Source of the DNA: Micromussa lordhowensis
Lineage: Eukaryota; Cnidaria; Anthozoa; Scleractinia; Lobophylliidae
DNA length: 64,000 nucleotides
Assembly (NCBI GenBank): GCA_964020085.1
Contig: OZ026597.1
Location: 17,069,609 to 17,133,608, forward strand
Reading direction: 5' to 3'
Positions 10,901 to 17,934 of this stretch are shown piece by piece. Numbering within the stretch: position 1 is the stretch's first letter; the number at the start of each line of letters is the position of its first letter. The notes beneath the pieces are model-generated. The model saw only the letters and a program-made list of their open reading frames with translations. It ran no database searches and was not told the origin of the DNA. The position numbers were made by a program, and so were the translations under genes.

Positions 10901-12708
10901 GACCCACTTGACGTGGCTACTATACACAGACCGATACAGAATTGTTGGCGAATCACGTATCCTTGCTCTGAAATTTGTTTCCATGAAATGATATTTGCTT
11001 TTTTTTGTTTGTGAGTTTAGTATGGTACCACAGCAAGTTTTACTTCCGTATTTTGTTCATTTTCTTCGAAAATAAGAATGCGTGAGATATTTACAACTCA
11101 ATGACGTCAGTAGGTCGAAAGTAAAGTCGAAAACTATATGCACTTATTAAACTAAACCTTCAGGATGTAACTATATATATAAAAAATAAACTCTGTCGCA
11201 TATAACACCACCAGTATTGCAGCAATTCACTTTAATCCAATCTCACTACCTGAAATCGGATAACATTATTAAAATAAACAAAACAGATCCCTGGAATAAA
11301 AACATTCCGCCGGGCGATGGAAAGCGAAATGGAAAAGATCGAAATTCTACTTGAGTGACAGCCCGCCACTCAAAACAAATATCTGCATGCCCATACATCA
11401 GCCCACCTGGCTTGGATTCGTTGATCACGAAGACAGGAATCTTTAAATGTTGGTCCAGTTCCACAGTTCTCATGTGTTGTAGCACTTGACGTTTGGCGCG
11501 TTTCAAAGTCTTGCATGCGTGTATAGTTCAAATAATTTCACTCTCCTGGATTTCTGGGAGACTAATTGACCCTATTAGCGAGCCACTATCACTGCGAGTT
11601 TGCGGTATTGTTGGTCAAAATGTGTACTGTGTATCTTTGATTTAAGCGAAATGTCAAAGGGAGAGCACATTGTAATCCGTTTCTAGCGATTTTTTCAATA
11701 CAGTACAGACATCACAGACTTTTCAACTTTAACATCACAACATCTGTGCATGCATAACTTCTTTTAACTTCTTTTAACAAATTTAAAAATGGAGTTTGAA
11801 TTTTCGACGTCATGTTTATAATAGTGCCCCTTTACTTTAGAAATCAGTTGGGCCTTTCCTTCCCTCGTCGCAACGAGAACCCTCGACTCAATCGACTCAA
11901 TTTCCAGAACTGCGTCGAACTAAACAGGGAACCATCATGAATCAAAGTGTTATTTAATATTGTTGCTGCTAAAAAAAAAATCGAATTCACTTGGGGATAT
12001 TTACTTCTTGTAAAGATCCGCTGTTGAAAATAATAATCTATTACAATACTCAGAAATCTATTGCTCCACTTATTTAAAATAAAACATCAGCGAATAAAAT
12101 CCGAGACTCGCCGAGACCCCAGGATCGTTGATTGCCGGAAAATCCGAAAGGCGCCATACGCTATCTTCCTGCAGTCAGGCACGTCATTATGCATGTCCAA
12201 TTATACTTCCGGTCGGAAACTAATTATGAATATTTAAAGTTTTGGCGATATATCAGAAGCAGAATAATATCGAAAGATTCTCCAGTTTATAAACTACGAA
12301 GCTATAAGCAATGCGCAGTTGATGAAGAATCATTGTATTTAAAACATTTCGAACATAACAAAATTACGACATTGACAACTATGTGCCGTGGCATGGCAGT
12401 GCTGCATTGCATCATTCTCCCTGCTCGATGTTTCTATATGTGTTTCTTCTTGCTCTATTTCTATGTTAAACTACTAGCATAAATACGCCTTTGTAAGGCT
12501 CCAGCAGTTGTTGAATATTCATAGTCGAGGCTATACATTGAATCGACACAATCAAAAACATTGTATGGATCAAGCTATATGCTGAACATTCCTAAGAGTA
12601 TAAATCATAAACCATGAACAGTAAAGGTTTACCGTAATCATCCTGTGTGTCCATTGTCAAAAGAGGCTGTTTCAGCTCTTCTAGATCTTGTCTTCTTTGT
12701 CCAGCCAT
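426..12708 (-). CDS. Gene A: membrane protein of unrecognised family, paralogue of gene B (partial at 3' end)
   Basis: Multi-exon gene read on the minus strand. Coding exons, 5' to 3': 12708-12633, 8908-8607, 7511-7295, 6799-6779, 4841-4794, 3591-3283, 2985-2641, 2211-2042, 519-426. All have AG acceptors and GT donors and join in one frame for at least 527 residues. Order, phase and sequence match gene B on the opposite strand. The N-terminal Ser-rich part of B (about 190 residues) is missing or unrecognised in A. Then come a basic segment, a KPFLMKSK motif, a two-exon module with FMAGVISRSAY and VCVIGVIKV, and a membrane segment. The last exon probably lies left of the window, although an in-frame stop would arise if the AG near position 382 were used. 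I do not recognise the family. The exon chain is strongly supported; function is not known. Confidence 0.82.
592..1434 (+). pseudogene. 5'-truncated LINE, C-terminal reverse transcriptase region and poly-A tail
   Basis: The open frame from about 600 to 1134 reads as the tail of a non-LTR retrotransposon polymerase (EFKDLGV, then a long SNVEYCSVVWSP-like region and RRATKFI). A frameshift in a T-run near 1121-1130 moves the rest (AWNLLPYDTR...) into the frame ending at 1243. A 3' UTR of about 180 bases ends in a run of A at 1422-1434. It lies inside an intron of gene A in antisense orientation. The catalytic domain is absent, so it is a dead copy. Confidence 0.8.
2042..2211 (-). CDS. Gene A exon: membrane segment
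   Basis: 170 nt, phase 1 to 0, donor CAG/GTATGT. A hydrophobic stretch of about 20 residues is followed by YPGTALRYWMCRRGS, matching LTPGTRWRYFLCHTGS in gene B. The single membrane pass splits the protein into a large N-terminal part and a C-terminal part. Confidence 0.85.
2265..2430. repeat. CAGT/CAGC tetranucleotide microsatellite
   Basis: About 165 bases of imperfect CAGT, CAGC and CAAT units inside the gene A intron just upstream (in gene sense) of the membrane exon. Confidence 0.95.
2557..2586. repeat. (TTAA)n microsatellite
   Basis: About seven tandem TTAA units in the same gene A intron. Confidence 0.9.
2641..2985 (-). CDS. Gene A exon: second half of conserved two-exon module
   Basis: 345 nt (348 in B), acceptor CTACAG, donor AGAT/GTAAGC, phase 1 to 1. 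Close match to B: VCVIG, a GSV-x-(A/T)-GERIYA segment, PESHLP, LLGM-(S/A)-ME, and NLV-x-(C/S)-FVCIVLG. This is the best-conserved part of the family. It ends in a basic KKTRR tract just before the membrane exon. Confidence 0.9.
3283..3591 (-). CDS. Gene A exon: first half of conserved two-exon module
   Basis: 309 nt (306 in B), phase 1 to 1, donor G/GTTTGT. It shares with B the pattern D-E-G-(D/V)-VVGF and MAGVISRSAY-(L/V)-EA. The open frame runs past the donor into the intron (to 3185), but phase, length and homology to B put the exon end at 3283. Confidence 0.88.
3735..3805 (-). repeat. tRNA-like remnant (SINE head)
   Basis: On the minus strand there is an A-box-like TAGCTCTGTTGG and a B-box-like GGTTCGAGTCC about 40 bases apart, with an anticodon-like region between them. 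The acceptor ends do not pair well, so this is a SINE head or tRNA pseudogene rather than a functional tRNA gene. Confidence 0.6.
3849..4141 (-). mobile_element. tRNA-derived SINE, copy 1 (most intact)
   Basis: Minus-strand element with a tRNA-like head at about 4075-4141 (A-box and B-box GGTTCGAGCCC), a central segment containing TCTTGGGCAAGACACTTAA and GGGTACCGGCGAATTTAATG, and a 3' part with ACTCCTAGTCGCTTCATGCC. The same layout recurs at 6466-6745, 48262-48712, 49215-49460 and 57524-58096. The conserved middle may correspond to one of the ancient shared SINE core domains of animals; I cannot confirm which. Confidence 0.85.
4794..4841 (-). CDS. Gene A small Ser-rich exon
   Basis: 48 nt, acceptor TTTTGTAG, donor TCAG/GTGGTT, phase 1 in and out. 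It encodes DSIDQSSPDSSISSMSG across the joins, similar in style and place to gene B exon 6 (ARSPLSSVSNGS...). Confidence 0.65.
5141..5628. mobile_element. 488-bp MITE with TACCTTATTACATGAAATTT termini
   Basis: Left end TACCTTATTACATGAAATTT and right end AAATTTCATGTAATAAGGTA are inverted copies. The interior is rich in AATTTCGCG motifs in both orientations near the ends. There is no coding capacity. It lies in a gene A intron. Confidence 0.85.
5694..6457. mobile_element. Long foldback element, arms of about 370 bp
   Basis: The left half (5694-6060) and right half (6080-6457) are imperfect inverted copies: AAAGTGCATATCACCC pairs with GGGTCATATGCACTTT, and inner blocks such as TGATGTTGCTATGGCAACAT occur in both arms. 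The open frames inside are by-products of the symmetry. Gene A intron. Confidence 0.85.
6466..6745 (-). mobile_element. tRNA-derived SINE, copy 2
   Basis: Same organisation as the copy at 3849-4141, with a run of 15 C near 6538-6552, a GGCGAATTCAATGC core and a tRNA-like head with B-box-like GGTTCGAGCCC at 6680-6745. It ends 34 bases from the gene A micro-exon. Confidence 0.85.
6779..6799 (-). CDS. Gene A 21-nt micro-exon (acidic)
   Basis: A 21-nt phase-1 exon between ATTTCAG and GTTAGT. Across the junction it encodes VGNEEEEG. It keeps the frame and sits where gene B has a 33-nt exon 4. Too short for ORF finders; supported by exact splice sites and phase. Confidence 0.6.
7295..7511 (-). CDS. 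Gene A exon 3: conserved LLVQ / KPF block
   Basis: 217 nt, acceptor TAAACAG, donor GAGG/GTAGGC, phase 0 in and 1 out, as in gene B exon 3 (205 nt). It shares VDLDSVY, PVY-x-LAKV, RNLF-x-LLVQ and SKPFL-(M/I)-K with B. The run of basic residues after the KPF motif (RNKKRK) could be a nuclear localisation signal; that is inference. Confidence 0.88.
7545..8045. repeat. Cluster of duplicated and palindromic repeat modules
   Basis: Two related modules (7576-7690 and 7758-7915) share ATAATCATCTCA, an AAGCGC-x-AGTG motif and an ACGC...CGCT...CATGGTA end. Between them, 7680-7800 folds back on itself around CGAGGCGCATAGCGCCGAG. At 7905-8040 a block of about 69 bases beginning ATGGCTCATAT is duplicated in tandem. 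Confidence 0.75.
8607..8908 (-). CDS. Gene A exon 2: basic segment with AAEL motif
   Basis: 302 nt, acceptor TCTATAG, donor AAG/GTCTGT, phase 1 in and 0 out. It aligns with the end of gene B exon 2. Shared positions include V-(R/K)-F-x-x-LE, a QSR triplet, and REREAAELQRDGNGPV against RREKKAAELEKDTNGLV in B. The B exon is 875 nt, so A lacks the long Ser/Thr/Gln-rich part or carries it in an exon I could not find in the 3.7 kb intron upstream. Confidence 0.8.
8909..12632 (-). other. Large first intron of gene A
   Basis: About 3.7 kb with no exon I can support. It holds a G-rich stretch near 9650-9690 and short open frames (9387-9596 and 11246-11506, minus) whose splice phases do not fit the phase-1 junction. 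A missing Ser-rich exon of gene A could be hidden here. Confidence 0.5.
12633..12708 (-). CDS. Gene A exon 1 (start codon)
   Basis: ATG at 12708-12706 opens 25 codons (MAGQRRQDLEELKQ...) and ends with a single G before GTAAAC, phase 1. Gene B exon 1 also ends with a single G before GTAAGG. A TATA-like stretch lies about 140 bases upstream. The start is chosen because it is the first ATG and the donor phase fits the next exon. Confidence 0.7.
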
Positions 12709-13463
12709 TACTGCTTCAACAAGCACATATATTTTCCACTCGGGTCTTCAGCAACGGCTTTTCAACAACGGCTTCAGCAAAGTGTCGCTTCAATAACACG
12801 TTCAAAACGGACGATTTTTAAGACTTTATCGCTCGATCAAGAGCTTCAGTTTATAATAATATAATACCAGGTTCACCTTAGCGCCTCCATTGCAATGTAA
12901 TCTAGTTCAATAACTGAAGGGGCTTTCCCCTCCCTGCTCAGAAACGAGGCCGATAACTTCCTGTTTTGCTTGCACATTGAGACCTCGATCTGACGTACGC
13001 TTTACATAGGTTTTAGGCTGCTTGCATGAGCTCTAGGAGTAACAAACTGGAAATATAAGGAAACTTTAACTAATTTAGAGGTTAGGCCAGCCATATAAAG
13101 TGTATCCAATCTGCCAACCCCTCTCAGTCTTCTTGAAAGTTCATGTTTGGGTAGTCACGCAACATTTACTGAAAACAATGGAATGCGTGACGAAGACCCA
13201 GATAATGTTGATGGAGACTGCAAAGTTGACCATCTGACAGATCTTGCGAACCCAGTTTGCTTTCGTCGGACCATTAGGGGACAAGATGCCGAAACTCACT
13301 GAACTGACGCACAGTGTTCGAAATAATCAAACCAAAGGCTCAGTATCTAGCTTTGGCAACTAATTTTAGAGCAGTTGGAATTTGAACCCTTCTTCTTCCG
13401 CATTCATAACTGACCTGATCACACTTGGTGTGGGGTTTAGTGTGTCCCTCTCATGACCTAGGG

Positions 13464-13992
13464 TATGGGAGGCCATATCAGTAGAAAGTGGTACGAGTTC
13501 ACGACTGGTGATTAAGAAATCGATCGCTAAGGTTGAGTTTATCGATTGGTGATCGAAAATGTCGATCGCTGTGATTGAGATTATCGATTGGTGATCGACA
13601 ATATCGATCGCTATGGTTGAGATTATCGATTGTTGATTGAGAATGATGGTCGCTATGGTTCAAAAACCAATTGAATATCAAGACTGACGATTGATATGGT
13701 CGAAAAAAAGATTGGTGTCCGAAAACGTTCATGCACAGATTGACGATCAAGAACATCTACCGCTATGATCGAGAAAATCGAGTTGCAACGCGGCGTGGTA
13801 ATTAGAGAGGGATAGTTCATGTATTTTAACACGAAGAAGTATCCTATGGAATCACTTTGTGATCGAAGATGGCGGCTGATGATCATCGAAGAATTCTTGA
13901 CTCCATGAAACAATGCTTTGATGATGTGGATCAGGCGCTAGCTGATGCAAATGCTTCTATTCCATTAGACTACTTAGAGACTAGGCTAGAGG
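13464..13992 (+). repeat. Left terminal inverted repeat (529 bp)
   Basis: Pairs with 16491-17019. It includes about four 42-base tandem units (ATCGATTGGTGATCG-like, 13505-13665) and the exon at 13869-13991. The two arms differ by single-base changes and one base insertion, so the insertion is not brand new. Confidence 0.92.
13869..13991 (+). CDS. First exon of the HECT-like element gene, inside the terminal repeat
   Basis: ATG at 13869 opens 41 codons starting MAADDHRRILDSM and ending TRLE before the donor GAG/GTAGGT. Because it sits in the inverted repeat, a second, frameshifted copy reads inward from the right end (16613 down to 16491). I infer it is the N-terminus of the HECT-like protein; the connection needs transcript proof. 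Confidence 0.6.
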
Positions 13993-14388
13993 TAGGTTTA
14001 TGCCTCAGTTAAAAATAATATGTAGAATGATGTATATCTGATTTGAAATTATTTTTAATCCAGCAGACCTTTGTATTACTATGATCACACAAAATTAACA
14101 TACTGTGGGAAACTATATATTTTCTTTTGATGAGGTCAAGAATAGACACTACACAGTGTTACCGCTAACTGTTTATACAGTAATACTGACCTATTGCATT
14201 TTATGGAAAATTATGTAGTAAAGTAATGTACCGGTGCATTTGGTATCCTGTAAATGCATTACAAGTTATTTAACTCACCTTCGATATTATTGTCTTTTAT
14301 TGTTTCTCAGCTCTCCCAAGTGTGATTTTTCAACAACCTTTTAACAACCTTTTGGAATGAGTGTTTTAGTAGCCTGACTGTTGGTGCT

Positions 14389-15342
14389 TTGGAAAAGGTT
14401 CCAAATGCCAGGCATGACTATCAAAAAGGGGAGTGGGAAGCAATTGTTTGTATCATTGTCTTTGGCTATTCAGAAGTTAAGTATTTCCCTATCACCCTGT
14501 CTTGTGCCTTTGTTGCTACTGTGTTTTTCGGGGAAGAAAGTTTGGCACCTGACTTTTTAATTGAGTCCTTTAAGTTGTATGTGTCACAGGATGAGAAAGA
14601 ACTTATAGCAAAGATATCAGTGATGTCACCTATTGTTATTAATATGCCAACCAGAGAACTATTGGCTGGTGAAACAAAGAATTCTTTTGTTTAACGTTTA
14701 GAACATTTAAATAACAAAAACAATGTTTGTAAACAAATATCTTCCCTATAGAGAAGTCACTTGAAGATGACTTGGATTTTAGTGATGGAGATTTGTTGGA
14801 TTTGTTAGGTAGTTTTAAGTGTTATAAAAGTCCAACAAATGACAACATTTTTGCCTTACTACATGAGCTTGCACATCAGGAAATAGTGCAAAAACCAAGA
14901 TACATAGTAGACTGTCTTGCACCAATATTAAATTCAATGAGGGTTTACACTCCCTTAGCTTCCAAACAATGCCGGAAGACTTGAAAGCCTTTTATAATGC
15001 AAAGAAGCCAAGTTCCAAGAAGATCATTAGTTTATTGTCAGCAAGTCCTGAACCAGGTGCTGAGCAATATAGCTTTGAACATTTCAAGAGGTTTGTAAAA
15101 AGTCTTAATGGGAATGATCTTGGGTCCCTTCTATAGTTTTTGACAGGAAGTAATATCATTATTTGTGATACAATATTACTGTCACTTTCACTAAGTTAGA
15201 TGGCACTGCTCGTCGTCCTATTGTCCACACTTGTAGACCTACTCTGGAGTTACCATCAACTTATCAGTATTACAATGAATTAGCAGAGGGGTTCACGGCT
15301 CTTCTTAATGGCAAAGAATCCTGGTCGTTTAATATTATTTAG
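14389..15342 (+). pseudogene. HECT-domain ubiquitin-ligase-like gene, C-terminal part, decayed
   Basis: Three pieces read in order. 14389-14694 has YFPITLSCAFV and FGEESLAPDFLIESFKLYV. 14772-14966 has LLGSFKCYKS and LAHQEIVQKPRYI. After a frameshift near 14966, the next piece continues to FEHFKRFVKSLNG. An in-frame TAG near 15133 and another shift near 15170 precede ARRPIVHTCRPTLELPSTYQ and WSFN before a TAG at 15340-15342. The HTC followed by LELP is the pattern around the catalytic Cys of HECT ligases. HECT genes of this type (annotated in fish and corals as G2/M-phase-specific E3 ligase-like) are often multicopy. At least two shifts and two stops make this copy non-functional. Confidence 0.75.
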
Positions 15343-16490
15343 TGTGCTGCAGTGTACATGTAGGACAGTGAGGACCTTAACACACTTGTGCCCTGTTGTT
15401 GCCAGTAAATCATGGCCCTTGCAATAGTTCTAGAAATAGAACAATGAAGAATCATACTTTGTAATGTGTTTGTTGAGAATGCCAGTGTTGATGAATTTAG
15501 GTACAGACCATACCTGTTTCCTGAAATAAGGCTACTAAATGCTCTATGGTGATTAAGGTGGAAGTGTATCTATGAGTGCTTTGTTGAAACACTTTTATGT
15601 ACAGTACTTTCAGTTTTTATGTCCAACACCTAAGCTCTAGTAATGTGGTGTATTTTCAAAATAATCCAAGTGCTAAAAAGGATGACCCACTTCCTCTTTA
15701 TTTTTACCATTAACTGGCTAATCTCAATGCAAAGGCAAACCATTCTTCATTGTAGTATTTGCCACCATTTGTCACTTTAGTAAGGTGAAACAGTAAAATT
15801 GTTAAGGATTCCTGTTAAATTAAACCACTTTATTTCTAGACTAAATTAAATTAACACTTCACTTTTTTGACAAGAAAAATAATGTCAATTAAGTACATTC
15901 AACAACTATTGTTAAGGTTATGTTTGTGTTAGATGACAAATCAGTATGTTCATGCTTTTGAAATTAAATAAAGCATGATCTTCGAATATTGTCTCACTGT
16001 TTTGTTGTGTCACTTAGGATTTACAGAGAGTGTGAATAACAGCAACACAAGTTGTCTTAAAGACATTTTCAATTATTGAATTTGCAACTTAATCAAATTA
16101 ATTTAAACCACTACTACATAGCACATTATTGTCTCTATCTTGGTAATCACATGTTGGTAGCGCTATAATCCTAATGAGTAAGTCTGTCCAGATTACTTTA
16201 TTACTGTGATGAAGGACTGTTCAGCTAGGCTTCTGGTAGAGAATGCAAATTTTGATACAGGTAGTTTTTAGACTACAGGCACAAACACTTGGCCACACAG
16301 TGCCTCTGATTACCAATATGTGTCTTGTGGTTCATGTGTCACGCTATTTGGCAACTTTATAAAAAGCTAGAAGGTGTCTTCGCATCAACTGAATTTCAAA
16401 ACTAATGGTCTAGGTTTCTTGTTCTGCTTCAGTTCACCACTGGCATTATCCTGTATTGCGATTGCTATTGCGTTAATAATTGGAAATGCT
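15343..16490. other. Interior of the TIR element without coding signal
   Basis: AT-rich sequence between the HECT-like relic and the right repeat. I see no transposase, no long open frame and no other repeat. Confidence 0.6.
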
Positions 16491-17019
16491 CCTCTAGCCT
16501 AGTCCCTAAGTAGTCTAATGGAATAGAAGCATTTGCATCAGCTAGCGCCTGATCCACATCATCAAAGCATTGTTTCATGGAGTCAAGGAATTCTTCGATG
16601 ATCATCAGCCGCCATCTTCGATCACAAAGTGATTCCATATGATACTTCTTCGTGTTAAAATACATGAACTATCCCTCTCTAATTACCACGCCGCGTTGCA
16701 ACTCGATTTCTCGATCATAGCGGTAGATGTTCTTGATCGTCAATCTGTGCATGAACGTTTTCGGACACCAATCTTTTTTTCGACCATATCAATCGTCAGT
16801 CTTGATATTCAATTGGTTTTTGAACCATAGCGACCATCATTCTCAATCAACAATCGATAATCTCAACCATAGCGATCGATATTGTCGATCACCAATCGAT
16901 AATCTCAATCACAGCGATCGACATTTTCGATCACCAATCGATAAACTCAACCTTAGCGATCGATTTCTTAATCACCAGTCGTGAACTCGTACCACTTTTG
17001 ACTGATATGGCCTCCCATA
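16491..17019 (-). repeat. Right terminal inverted repeat (529 bp)
   Basis: Inverted copy of 13464-13992. The embedded exon has an extra C near 16591, which shifts its frame (ATTCCTTGAC instead of ATTCTTGAC), so this copy of the first exon is damaged. Confidence 0.92.
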
Positions 17020-17153
17020 CTAGGGAAATCTACAAGAGAAACGGTGCCTTAGTTTTTCGTGGGTCGTGTGATCCCGCGATGTGCATTTTAAGTCGTCTGA
17101 TTGGCGTGACAGCGACAGCGGGCCATTAAAACTGAAATCGGCATTGAATTAAA

Positions 17154-17371
17154 CCTAGTTCACACTATAACGACATCAGAAGGACCTTGTGTCGATATTA
17201 TTGCAGTGTGAATATCAGGACATGATGACATAATAGCAACATAACAGCAAAAACGTAACGACATAAGAAAAAAAATGATCTTTTCATGATGTCTTTATGC
17301 TTGATCACATTACCGACATAAGCAATTTATTGTTATGTCATTATGTCGTTATGTCGCTAGTGTGATCTAGG
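17154..17371. mobile_element. MITE of about 218 bp between the paralogues
   Basis: Ends CCTAGTTCACACTATAACGACAT and (inverted) the right end with AGTGTGATCTAGG. The interior is rich in GACATAA and TTATGTC motifs that pair with each other. It is about 520 bases upstream of gene B. Confidence 0.75.
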
Positions 17372-17761
17372 CCCAACCAAAGGGATTGTTTTAAATGAGT
17401 AAATAACATTAGTGAAAATGATGGGGAAATTTAAAAGAAGGAGGTTCCCATAAACTGCCTTTGTCTGATAATTTTTTTTTATCGCGGAACTGGAAGAAAG
17501 TTAGCGCATCATCAAAGCTCTTTTGTAATTGAAAATTACCAAATATGGTAAGGTTTATTTCTACTTCATCGTTTAGCAAAGTTATTCACGATATCAGAGA
17601 TGAACCATTTGATCCCGTCGTGCCTTTTTCTGTTGTTCTCTCACCTTTCAACTTTCTCGTGACGTCACAAATCGTCAGCATTTCCGTCTCAGTCACTCCG
17701 GGTCAATCTAGTGTTTCATATCGCGGGAATAACCCACTGGAATAAGACCGTTTTATCCTAG

Positions 17762-17888
17762 GCGTAAGTATATATACGTTGTACAAGCGTGGGTAAACGA
17801 ACGTGACTTGAATTGGTGCACAGAGAACTGAACAGCTGTCTCTTAGTTCATCAGTTTAGTTGAAAGAGGAATATCAGTTACACACAGG
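17762..17888 (+). promoter_or_regulatory. Putative gene B promoter and 5' leader
   Basis: A TATA-like AGTATATATACG lies about 120 bases upstream of the chosen ATG, and a GTGACGTCAC element of CRE type lies near 17658. Both are motif matches only. Confidence 0.3.
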
Positions 17889-17934
17889 ATGAGTAATCTA
17901 CGAGAGAGACTGCTTCCTTCATGTCAAAACGACG
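17889..17934 (+). CDS. Gene B exon 1 (start codon)
   Basis: ATG at 17889, 15 codons (MSNLRERLLPSCQND) plus G before GTAAGG. Phase 1 as in gene A exon 1. Joining to 19154 gives GAA-GTT-CAT in the frame of the next exon. Confidence 0.7.

Larger units (their letters stand above)
13464..17019. mobile_element. 3.56-kb DNA element with 529-bp terminal inverted repeats and a HECT-like gene relic
   Basis: The left repeat 13464-13992 and right repeat 16491-17019 are each 529 bp and nearly identical in inverse orientation, starting TATGGGAGGCCATATCAG. The element is flanked by CTAGGG on both sides (13458-13463 and 17020-17025), a likely target-site duplication. Each repeat contains 42-bp subterminal tandem repeats and a coding exon reading inward. 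The interior carries a broken HECT-like gene. No transposase is recognisable, so it is either non-autonomous or moved by an unknown enzyme. It is inserted between the 5' ends of genes A and B. Confidence 0.9.

Noticed and set aside
11246..11506. Minus-strand frame of 86 residues in the gene A first intron
   Set aside because: No similarity to gene B and no acceptor/donor pair with fitting phase found.
12132..12482. 116-residue plus-strand frame
   Set aside because: No family pattern, no splice chain, opposite to gene A intron 1; treated as chance.
16639..16984. Plus-strand frames in the right terminal repeat (and their mirror at 13499-13913)
   Set aside because: They arise from the 42-bp tandem repeats and have exact mirror copies in the other arm; no coding evidence.
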